A stretch of 6,063 nucleotides of DNA. Origin: an uncultured Collinsella sp. (GTDB taxonomy: Bacteria > Actinomycetota > Coriobacteriia > Coriobacteriales > Coriobacteriaceae). Position 1 is the stretch's first letter; every line of letters starts with the position of its first letter. Below, in pieces: positions 1 through 4,486 of the stretch. Under the pieces are notes generated by a model. It saw only the letters and a program-made list of their open reading frames with translations, did not search any database and had not been told where the DNA came from. The stretch is taken from positions 1 through 6,063 of the forward strand of contig UROC01000093.1 in NCBI GenBank assembly GCA_900549345.1, written 5' to 3'. Made by a program: the position numbers and the translations under genes.

Positions 1-22
1 AAAACCGTTTGATGTGAGTTAA

Positions 23-28
23 TATAAA
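23..28 (+). promoter_or_regulatory. Putative -10 element for ptsH
   Basis: TATAAA matches the sigma-70 type -10 consensus at five of six positions and lies in an AT-rich patch. A -35 element at normal spacing would fall at or before the first base of the window, so it cannot be assessed. Transcription would begin near base 35, giving a leader of about 58 nt that contains both pairing elements described at 43-89. An overlapping TAATAT at 20-25 is an alternative. Confidence 0.35.
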
Positions 29-42
29 CAACGTCGTGAATC

Positions 43-89
43 TGACTCCTGCCACATGCATGACAGGGGTTAAACACAAAAAGGAGTCA
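43..89 (+). promoter_or_regulatory. ptsH leader with two mutually exclusive pairings, one covering the ribosome binding site
   Basis: Bases 45-54 can pair with 61-70 as an imperfect hairpin: nine pairs including one T-G wobble, one C/A mismatch, and a 6-nt loop. The same left arm, extended to bases 43-50 (TGACTCCT), is also a perfect 8-nt complement of bases 82-89 (AGGAGTCA), which include the Shine-Dalgarno sequence. The two structures share bases 45-50 and cannot form together, so one would expose and the other hide the ribosome binding site. The pairings are read directly from the sequence. A regulatory role is inference, and chance complementarity to a ribosome binding site is common. It matches no riboswitch class I know. 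Confidence 0.3.
81..86 (+). promoter_or_regulatory. Ribosome binding site of ptsH
   Basis: AAGGAG lies 6 nt before ATG 93. It fixes the start at 93 rather than at an in-frame GTG at 36, which has no such site and would add 19 residues with no counterpart in HPr proteins. Confidence 0.85.
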
Positions 90-92
90 ATT

Positions 93-356
93 ATGGTTTC
101 TGAGAAGGCTACCCTCGTTAATCCTCAGGGTCTGCACATGCGTCCGGCTGGTCTGTTCGCCTCCACCATGGGCAAGTACGCCTGTGACGTGACGGTTGTC
201 ACCCCCGAGAAGGAGGTCAACGGCAAGTCCCCGATGGCACTTATGGCTGCTGGTATCCCCTGCGGCACCGAGGTCGAGGTCAAGTGCGACGGCGCCGACG
301 AGGCCGAGGCTCTGGCTGCTGCCATCGAGCTCATCAAGAGCGGTCTTGGCGAGTAG
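93..356 (+). CDS. ptsH: Phosphocarrier protein HPr
   Basis: HPr is the small cytosolic protein that receives phosphate from Enzyme I on a histidine and passes it to the EIIA domains of sugar transporters. The product is 87 residues, the usual family length. The active-site motif GLHMRPA lies at residues 13-19 with the phosphorylated His at position 15 and the conserved Arg at 17, numbered as in known HPr proteins. A serine sits at position 46 in NGKSPM, matching the Ser46 that HPr kinase/phosphorylase modifies in Gram-positive carbon catabolite repression. Residue 47 is proline where Bacillus HPr has isoleucine, and Met48 is kept. The start is chosen from the ribosome binding site at 81-86. 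Enzyme I follows after 127 nt, the classic ptsH-ptsI order, which marks this as the general HPr rather than a fructose-specific one. Whether Ser46 is used depends on an HPr kinase gene outside the window. Confidence 0.97.
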   Translation: MVSEKATLVNPQGLHMRPAGLFASTMGKYACDVTVVTPEKEVNGKSPMALMAAGIPCGTEVEVKCDGADEAEALAAAIELIKSGLGE

Positions 357-399
357 AACTCAAACGGGTCGCATGTTGAACAACTAAGTTCATATTTGG

Positions 400-437
400 G
401 GGCGCAGTGACCTGTTGTAAGGTAGCTGCGCTCTTTT
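400..437 (+). terminator. Terminator-like stem-loop between ptsH and ptsI (possible attenuator)
   Basis: GGGCGCAG (400-407) pairs with CTGCGCTC (426-433) over eight pairs, one of them G-T. The 18-nt loop can form an inner 4-bp stem, ACCT 410-413 with AGGT 420-423. Four T residues follow directly at 434-437. The form is that of an intrinsic terminator, but the T tract is short. As ptsI needs transcription from somewhere, partial termination that keeps HPr above Enzyme I is the most likely role. An mRNA processing or stability element is the alternative. Confidence 0.5.
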
Positions 438-473
438 GTCATGGATATGGCAAAACGCTTTATCACATGACAC

Positions 474-482
474 GGAGAGAGG
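474..482 (+). promoter_or_regulatory. Ribosome binding site of ptsI
   Basis: GGAGAGAGG holds two overlapping Shine-Dalgarno matches. GGAG at 474-477 is 6 nt before ATG 484, and GAGG at 479-482 is 7 nt before ATG 490. Either in-frame ATG could be used; they differ by two residues. Confidence 0.7.
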
Positions 483-483
483 A

Positions 484-2193
484 ATGGGAATGTATCAGGG
501 AGTCAACGCTTCCGAGGGCATCGGTATCGGCACCGTCATGGTCGCCGTCGATCCCGACTTGACGTTTGAGCCGCACGAGGTTGCTGATTCGGCAGCAGAG
601 AAGGAGCGCTATCAGTCCGCTCTTTCGGTCTTCTGCGAGAAGACCCAGGCTCAGGCCGACCACATGAAGGAGACGGTGGGCGAGGCCGAGGCCGAGATCA
701 TGAGCGGACACATTGTCCTGGCTCAGGACCCGGGCATGACCGACGCCATCAATGCCGCCATTGACGGCGGTACCTGCGCCGAGCAGGCGCTCATGGACAC
801 CTCGACCATGTTCGAGAACATGTTCCTGTCCATGGATGACGAGATGTTCCGTCTGCGCGCGGCCGACATCGCCGACATCCGCACCGGTATTCTGGCCGAG
901 CTGCTGGGCAAGGAGGTCGTCGACCTCTCCGTCCTGCCCGAGAACACCGTCGTTGTCGTGCACGACCTCACGCCGTCCATGACCGCCACGATCGATAAGG
1001 CCCACGTTGCCGGTATCGTCACCGAGACCGGTGGCCGCACGTCGCACTCCGCGATTATTGCGCGCGCCCTCGAGATCCCGGCTGTCCTTTCGGTTTCCAA
1101 CAGCTGCACCGCGCTGCGCAACGGTATGACCGTTGTCGTCGACGGCGGCAAGGGTATCGTCGAGGCTGATCCCGACGAGGAGACGCTCGCCGCTTACACT
1201 GCCAAGGCCGAGGCTTTCGCTGCCGAGAAGGCAGCCCTCGAGGCCTTCCGCGGCAAGCCGTCCGTGACTGCCGATGGCATCAAGAAGATCATCGCCTGCA
1301 ACATCGGTAACCCCGATGACGTGCCCAACGCGCTCGATCACGACGCCGAGGCTATCGGTCTGTTCCGCTCCGAGTTCCTGTTCATGGACTCTGCTGAGCT
1401 TCCTTCCGAGGAGGAGCAGTTCAACGCCTACCGTAAGGTCGCCAGCGCGCTCAAGGGTGCTCCGGTCATCATCCGCACGCTCGATGTGGGCGGCGACAAG
1501 GAGATTCCGTATCTGCACATGGTCAAGGAAGATAACCCCTTCATGGGCTTCCGCGCCGTGCGTTACTGCCTGGCCAATCCCGACCAGTACAAGGTACAGC
1601 TCCGCGCTCTGCTGCGCGCTAGCGCCTTCGGTGACGTCAAGATCATGATCCCGCTCGTCACCTGCGTCGAGGAAGTCTTGGCTGTCAAGGAGCTCGTCGA
1701 GCAGTGCAAGACCGAGCTGACCGAAGAGGGTCGCAAGTTCAACGAGAACATCGAGGTTGGCATCATGGTCGAGACGCCTGCAGCCTCGCTGCTCGCTGAC
1801 CGCTTGGCCGAGGTCGCCGACTTCTTCTCCATCGGCACCAACGACCTGATCGGCTACACCATGTGCGCCGACCGTGGCAACGACACCATCTCCAACCTGT
1901 ACCAGGTTTACTATCCCGCCGTGCTCCGCTCGCTCAAGAACATCATCGAGAGCGGCGTTAAGGCCGGCATCATGGTCGGTATGTGCGGCGAGGCCGCTGC
2001 CGATCCGCTACTTGAGCCGCTGCTGATCAGCTGGGGCCTGGAGGAGTTCTCGATGAGCGCTCCGTCGATCCTGCGCGCCCGCAAGACCATCAGCCAGTGG
2101 ACCAAGGCCGAGTGCGACGAGCTCGCCGAGAAGGCGCTCGCCTGCAACACCGCCGCCGAGGTCAAGGCGCTGCTCGAGTCTGCTGCTCGCTAA
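484..2193 (+). CDS. ptsI: PTS Enzyme I (phosphoenolpyruvate-protein phosphotransferase)
   Basis: Cytosolic enzyme that takes phosphate from phosphoenolpyruvate onto a histidine and transfers it to HPr, the first step of PTS sugar uptake. The product is 569 residues, close to E. coli Enzyme I. The phosphohistidine motif GGRTSHSAIIAR holds His188. In the C-terminal PEP-binding barrel, Arg295 (GLFRSEF), Arg331 (RTLDVGGDK), Glu430 (MVETPAAS), Asp454 (SIGTND) and Cys501 (MCGE) match E. coli residues 296, 332, 431, 455 and 502 with a constant offset of one. All catalytic and metal ligands are therefore present. Signature 2 departs from consensus: SIGTNDLIGYTMCADR has Gly457 where the family normally has Gln. 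An upstream in-frame ATG at 442 (and the reading frame open from 436) is rejected because the family begins near MYQGVNAS and the ribosome binding site is at 474-482; ATG 490 is a close alternative. Probably cotranscribed with ptsH, and perhaps with kinase A 74 nt downstream. Confidence 0.97.
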   Translation: MGMYQGVNASEGIGIGTVMVAVDPDLTFEPHEVADSAAEKERYQSALSVFCEKTQAQADHMKETVGEAEAEIMSGHIVLAQDPGMTDAINAAIDGGTCAEQALMDTSTMFENMFLSMDDEMFRLRAADIADIRTGILAELLGKEVVDLSVLPENTVVVVHDLTPSMTATIDKAHVAGIVTETGGRTSHSAIIARALEIPAVLSVSNSCTALRNGMTVVVDGGKGIVEADPDEETLAAYTAKAEAFAAEKAALEAFRGKPSVTADGIKKIIACNIGNPDDVPNALDHDAEAIGLFRSEFLFMDSAELPSEEEQFNAYRKVASALKGAPVIIRTLDVGGDKEIPYLHMVKEDNPFMGFRAVRYCLANPDQYKVQLRALLRASAFGDVKIMIPLVTCVEEVLAVKELVEQCKTELTEEGRKFNENIEVGIMVETPAASLLADRLAEVADFFSIGTNDLIGYTMCADRGNDTISNLYQVYYPAVLRSLKNIIESGVKAGIMVGMCGEAAADPLLEPLLISWGLEEFSMSAPSILRARKTISQWTKAECDELAEKALACNTAAEVKALLESAAR

Positions 2194-2210
2194 TTTGGTA
2201 TCAGAGGTAA

Positions 2211-2240
2211 CCGCGTGGTTGGAATGGGCCGGCCACGCGG
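2211..2240 (+). other. GC-rich hairpin between ptsI and kinase A
   Basis: CCGCGTGG (2211-2218) and CCACGCGG (2233-2240) form a perfect 8-bp stem around a 14-nt loop. No T run follows, so it is not a standard intrinsic terminator. In a ptsI-kinase transcript it could stabilise an mRNA end or mark a processing site; this is inference. Confidence 0.5.
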
Positions 2241-2250
2241 CCCTCACATA

Positions 2251-2266
2251 TACAGGGGGTACTGTA
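2251..2266 (+). promoter_or_regulatory. Ribosome binding site of kinase A inside a small inverted repeat
   Basis: AGGGGG (2254-2259) lies 8 nt before ATG 2268 and is the ribosome binding site. It is flanked by TACAG (2251-2255) and CTGTA (2262-2266), a perfect 5-bp inverted repeat with a 6-nt loop, so most of the site would sit in the loop of a mini-hairpin. The symmetry could also be a protein-binding site or chance. Confidence 0.5.
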
Positions 2267-2267
2267 A

Positions 2268-3200
2268 ATGTTCTACACGCTAACCGCTAACCCGGCTGTC
2301 GACATGACGGTTTCGAGCTCTCCGCTCGAGCCCGACGAGAACGTCCGCACCGGCTCGGCCAGCTACACGGCCAACGGCAAGGGCCTTGACGTGTCCTTCG
2401 CCTTTAAGAAGATGGGTGTCGACACCGTCGCGCTCGGCTTCTTCGCCGGCTTCACGGGCAAGTTCATCGTCGAGGAAGTCATGAATCTGGGTTGCCTGTG
2501 CCGCCCGGTCTGGACCGACGGCATCACGCGTATCAACACCTACGTCAACGATGGCCAGCACGAGTACGGCATCCTCAACCCCGGTGCTCCTATTACGCCG
2601 CAGCACCAGGAGGAGCTCTACAACATCCTGGACACCGCGGGCGATCTTGAGTGCCTGATCGTCTCCGGTTCCGTGCCTCCCAAAGCTACGCCCGACTTCC
2701 TGGCTCAGGTCATGGAGCACGCTCAGGCCCGTGGCGCCGACGTCGTCCTGGACCTTTCTTCCGACAAGCTCAAGGAGCTCGCTCACAAGAAGCCGCTGCT
2801 CATCAAGCCGAACCATCACGAGATGAAGGCCATCTTCGGCGTGCCGGTCGACACTGACGACGAGGTCCGCGTTGCCATGAAGATGGCTCACGACGCTGGC
2901 GTTCAGAACGTGCTGCTCACCCGTGGTAGCCGCGGCGACGCTTACTTCTCCAACGGCGAGGACATCTGGTATGCCAAGCGTGAGTTCAACATCAAGCTGG
3001 TCTCTTCCGTCTGCGCCGGCGACTGCACCCTCGCTGCGTTCCTGCACAAGTGGTACAAGAACCGCGACAACGTCGAGGAGGCCATGAAGCTCGCTATGGC
3101 CACCGGCGCCAACGTTGCCGAGTCCGTCGGCATCGGCGACTTCGGTCACGTGGATGAGTACAGCAAGCGCGTTGCCGTCCGCAAGCTCGATCGTCAGTAA
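2268..3200 (+). CDS. PfkB-family sugar-phosphate kinase A, 1-phosphofructokinase-like (FruK/LacC type)
   Basis: ATP-dependent kinase of the ribokinase/PfkB superfamily. Its MFYTLTANPAVD start and overall layout resemble 1-phosphofructokinase and tagatose-6-phosphate kinase, which feed PTS-derived sugar phosphates into glycolysis. The 310-residue length fits. Visible motifs are NGKGLDVSF (36-44), FFAGFTGKF (58-66), TRIN (87-90), SGSVPP (133-138), LDLSS (161-165), KPNHHE (180-185) with the NxxE metal motif, and CAGD (249-252) with the catalytic base Asp252. Family members usually show GGKGxN, GGFTGE, DxSG and GAGD, so several glycines are replaced. Asp41 replaces the Asn that contacts sugar in related kinases. 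Extra cysteines occur at 76, 78, 249 and 253. It lies 74 nt after ptsI with no obvious terminator between, so cotranscription with ptsI is likely. The substrate is not certain: fructose-1-phosphate is the best guess and tagatose-6-phosphate or another hexose phosphate is possible. Confidence 0.88.
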   Translation: MFYTLTANPAVDMTVSSSPLEPDENVRTGSASYTANGKGLDVSFAFKKMGVDTVALGFFAGFTGKFIVEEVMNLGCLCRPVWTDGITRINTYVNDGQHEYGILNPGAPITPQHQEELYNILDTAGDLECLIVSGSVPPKATPDFLAQVMEHAQARGADVVLDLSSDKLKELAHKKPLLIKPNHHEMKAIFGVPVDTDDEVRVAMKMAHDAGVQNVLLTRGSRGDAYFSNGEDIWYAKREFNIKLVSSVCAGDCTLAAFLHKWYKNRDNVEEAMKLAMATGANVAESVGIGDFGHVDEYSKRVAVRKLDRQ

Positions 3201-3228
3201 TCGAAACGCGACATATTCGTGCGCAAGC

Positions 3229-3260
3229 GGCGCTCCAGTTTCGGCCGGGGCGCCTTTTTT
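3229..3260 (+). terminator. Intrinsic terminator after kinase A
   Basis: GGCGCTCC (3229-3236) pairs with GGGGCGCC (3247-3254) over eight pairs with one T-G wobble and a 10-nt loop, followed by six T residues at 3255-3260. It lies 28 nt after the stop codon and should end the pts-kinase A transcript. Confidence 0.88.
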
Positions 3261-3349
3261 GTTTCGCCATGGTGGAGAGGTGTCCTGCCGTACTTCATCG
3301 CATCCACACCGTTTACCGAGTTGTTGTAGCCTTTTGCCGAAGCGTGGAA

Positions 3350-3355
3350 TATACT
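3350..3355 (+). promoter_or_regulatory. Putative -10 element for kinase B
   Basis: TATACT matches the -10 consensus at five of six positions and lies 40 nt before the start codon. No convincing -35 sits at 16-18 nt. TTGCCG at 3334-3339 is only 10 nt away and TTGTAG at 3324-3329 is 20 nt away. The terminator just upstream makes a promoter here necessary, but activator dependence or another sigma factor cannot be excluded. The rest of the 3261-3389 gap shows no gene or RNA that I can support. Confidence 0.4.
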
Positions 3356-3377
3356 TTCATTAACACGTTGCTTCGTG

Positions 3378-3383
3378 AAAGGA
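3378..3383 (+). promoter_or_regulatory. Ribosome binding site of kinase B
   Basis: AAAGGA ends 6 nt before ATG 3390. It decides the start: an in-frame GTG at 3375 overlaps this site and would add five residues absent from kinase A. Confidence 0.75.
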
Positions 3384-3389
3384 ACATTC

Positions 3390-4322
3390 ATGATTTACAC
3401 GCTTACTGCAAATCCCGCTATTGACTACAACATCTCCTGCGATGGCCTGTCCGCCAACACCGTTACCCGCACCCGTAACGCTGTCTACACCCCCAACGGC
3501 AAGGGTCTCAACGTTTCGTTTACGCTCGACCACTACGGCGTCGACACCACGATCCTGGGCTTCTTCGCCGGCTTCTCGGGCGAGTTCATCGTTAAGGGCG
3601 CCGAGGCTCTGGGCGTGCCCGTCAAGCCCGTGTGGACTGACGGCATCACGCGTGTCAACGTGTTCCTCAACGCCGGTCCCGACACCGAGTACAACATGGT
3701 CAATGCCGGTGCCGCCATCAACGCTGCCAACGAGCAGGAGATGTTTGAGCTCATCGATTCACTCGACGACATGGCCTGCCTGGTCATTAGCGGCTCGCTG
3801 CCCCCCAACACCTCTGAGGGCTTCCTGGCCGAGGTCCTGCGTCGCGTGAAGGCGAAAGGCGCCGAGTTCGTGCTCGATATCTCGAGCCATCAGTTGGCCG
3901 ACCTCATTGCTATGGAGCCGCTCCTCATTAAGCCTAACGACGACGAGCTGCTCGACATCTTTGGCATTAAGGTGAGCGGTGGCGACGACGAGTCTGTCAA
4001 GGGCGCGATGGCCGAACTGCATGCCAAGGGCGCCAAGAACGTGCTGCTGACCCTGGGTGGTGCCGGCGCGTACTTCTCCAACGGCGAGCACATCTGGTTT
4101 GCCAACCGTACCTTTGAGGTCAAGCTGCTGTCGACCGTTTGCGCCGGTGACTCTTCGCTGGCCGCCTTCCTGTCCGTGTGGCACGACGCCCCGGAGCGCG
4201 TCGAGGACGCCCTGCGTCTCTCGATGGCCACCGGCGCTAACGTGGTCGAGTGCCCCGGTCTGGGCGACTTCGCCAAGGTCGATGAGTATCAGAAGGGTAT
4301 TGCAATCCGTCAGGTTTGCTAG
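3390..4322 (+). CDS. PfkB-family sugar-phosphate kinase B, 1-phosphofructokinase-like (FruK/LacC type)
   Basis: Second kinase of the same subfamily, 310 residues like its neighbour. By eye about half of the positions are identical along the whole length. Motifs in order: MIYTLTANPAIDY at the N-terminus, NGKGLNVSF (36-44) with the usual Asn41 kept, FFAGFSGEF (58-66) with the usual Glu65, TRVN (87-90), SGSLPP, LDISS, KPNDDE, and CAGD with catalytic Asp254 preceded by Cys251. At the positions where kinase A departs on its own (Asp41, Lys65), kinase B keeps the family residue, so B is the better candidate for ordinary 1-phosphofructokinase activity. Both share the NGKG and CAGD departures. The start ATG 3390 is set by the ribosome binding site at 3378-3383 and by alignment with kinase A. 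Terminators on both sides suggest a single-gene transcript, allowing separate control. Tagatose-6-phosphate kinase activity is the main alternative. Confidence 0.9.
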   Translation: MIYTLTANPAIDYNISCDGLSANTVTRTRNAVYTPNGKGLNVSFTLDHYGVDTTILGFFAGFSGEFIVKGAEALGVPVKPVWTDGITRVNVFLNAGPDTEYNMVNAGAAINAANEQEMFELIDSLDDMACLVISGSLPPNTSEGFLAEVLRRVKAKGAEFVLDISSHQLADLIAMEPLLIKPNDDELLDIFGIKVSGGDDESVKGAMAELHAKGAKNVLLTLGGAGAYFSNGEHIWFANRTFEVKLLSTVCAGDSSLAAFLSVWHDAPERVEDALRLSMATGANVVECPGLGDFAKVDEYQKGIAIRQVC

Positions 4323-4355
4323 TTCCGGCACCTTGCCTGAATAGTTCAATTATTT

Positions 4356-4389
4356 CGCATCCGTCTTAGACCAGGACGGATGCGTTTTT
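4356..4389 (+). terminator. Strong intrinsic terminator after kinase B
   Basis: CGCATCCGTC (4356-4365) and GACGGATGCG (4375-4384) form a perfect 10-bp stem with a 9-nt loop, followed by TTTTT and, after one G, TTT. It begins 34 nt after the kinase B stop. The reverse strand lacks a matching T run, so it acts mainly in the + direction. Confidence 0.95.
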
Positions 4390-4424
4390 GTTTATCGGAC
4401 TTGCGTGTGCAGTGGAGGCTGTTT

Positions 4425-4468
4425 CTTGCTAGACTTCTTGCAGACGCAATCGATAGCCAATTTGATAG
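4425..4468 (+). repeat. Two pairs of short tandem repeats in the cca leader
   Basis: CTTGC-T-AGAC at 4425-4434 recurs as CTTGC-AGAC at 4437-4445, 12 nt apart. GCAATCGATAG (4446-4456) is followed directly by CCAATTTGATAG (4457-4468), with GATAG again 12 nt apart. The repeats are short and imperfect. They may be replication slippage or paired protein sites, or may have no function. Confidence 0.3.
4427..4435 (+). promoter_or_regulatory. Putative extended -10 promoter for cca
   Basis: TGCTAGACT fits the extended -10 pattern TGn followed by a hexamer matching TATAAT at four of six positions. No good -35 is seen at normal spacing, which is typical of extended -10 promoters. Transcription would start near 4442, leaving a leader of about 45 nt. 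The strong terminator upstream makes a promoter in this gap likely. Confidence 0.4.
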
Positions 4469-4472
4469 TCGC

Positions 4473-4478
4473 AGGAGG
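4473..4478 (+). promoter_or_regulatory. Ribosome binding site of cca
   Basis: AGGAGG, a full consensus Shine-Dalgarno sequence, ends 8 nt before ATG 4487. The nearby ATG at 4494 is out of frame. Confidence 0.85.
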
Positions 4479-4486
4479 CCATAGGC

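Noticed and set aside
36..92. In-frame upstream GTG start for ptsH at 36
   Set aside because: It would add 19 residues not found in HPr, lacks a Shine-Dalgarno sequence, and lies about where transcription is expected to start. ATG 93 places the active histidine at position 15 as usual.
371..396. Small inverted repeat TGAAC/GTTCA after ptsH
   Set aside because: The 5-bp AT-rich stem has no T run and is no more than expected by chance.
436..473. Candidate promoter TTGTCA (436-441) with TATCAC (461-466) for ptsI
   Set aside because: The spacing is 19 nt and the -10 match is weak. The start would fall at about 473, directly on the Shine-Dalgarno sequence, so it is not convincing. It also overlaps the T tract of the stem-loop.
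463..1518. Long open frame (351 codons) on the - strand opposite ptsI
   Set aside because: It mirrors the GC-rich third positions of ptsI. Its translation is rich in Gly, Asp, Leu and Val without any family motif, and every catalytic motif lies on the + strand.
2280..3149. Long open frame (289 codons) on the - strand opposite kinase A
   Set aside because: It is a frame shadow of a clearly recognisable kinase, with low-complexity Val/Asp/Gly-rich translation and no family motif.
3202..3266. CGAAAC at 3202-3207 complementary to GTTTCG at 3238-3243 and 3261-3266
   Set aside because: These are 6-nt matches only, and they compete with a much stronger terminator stem.
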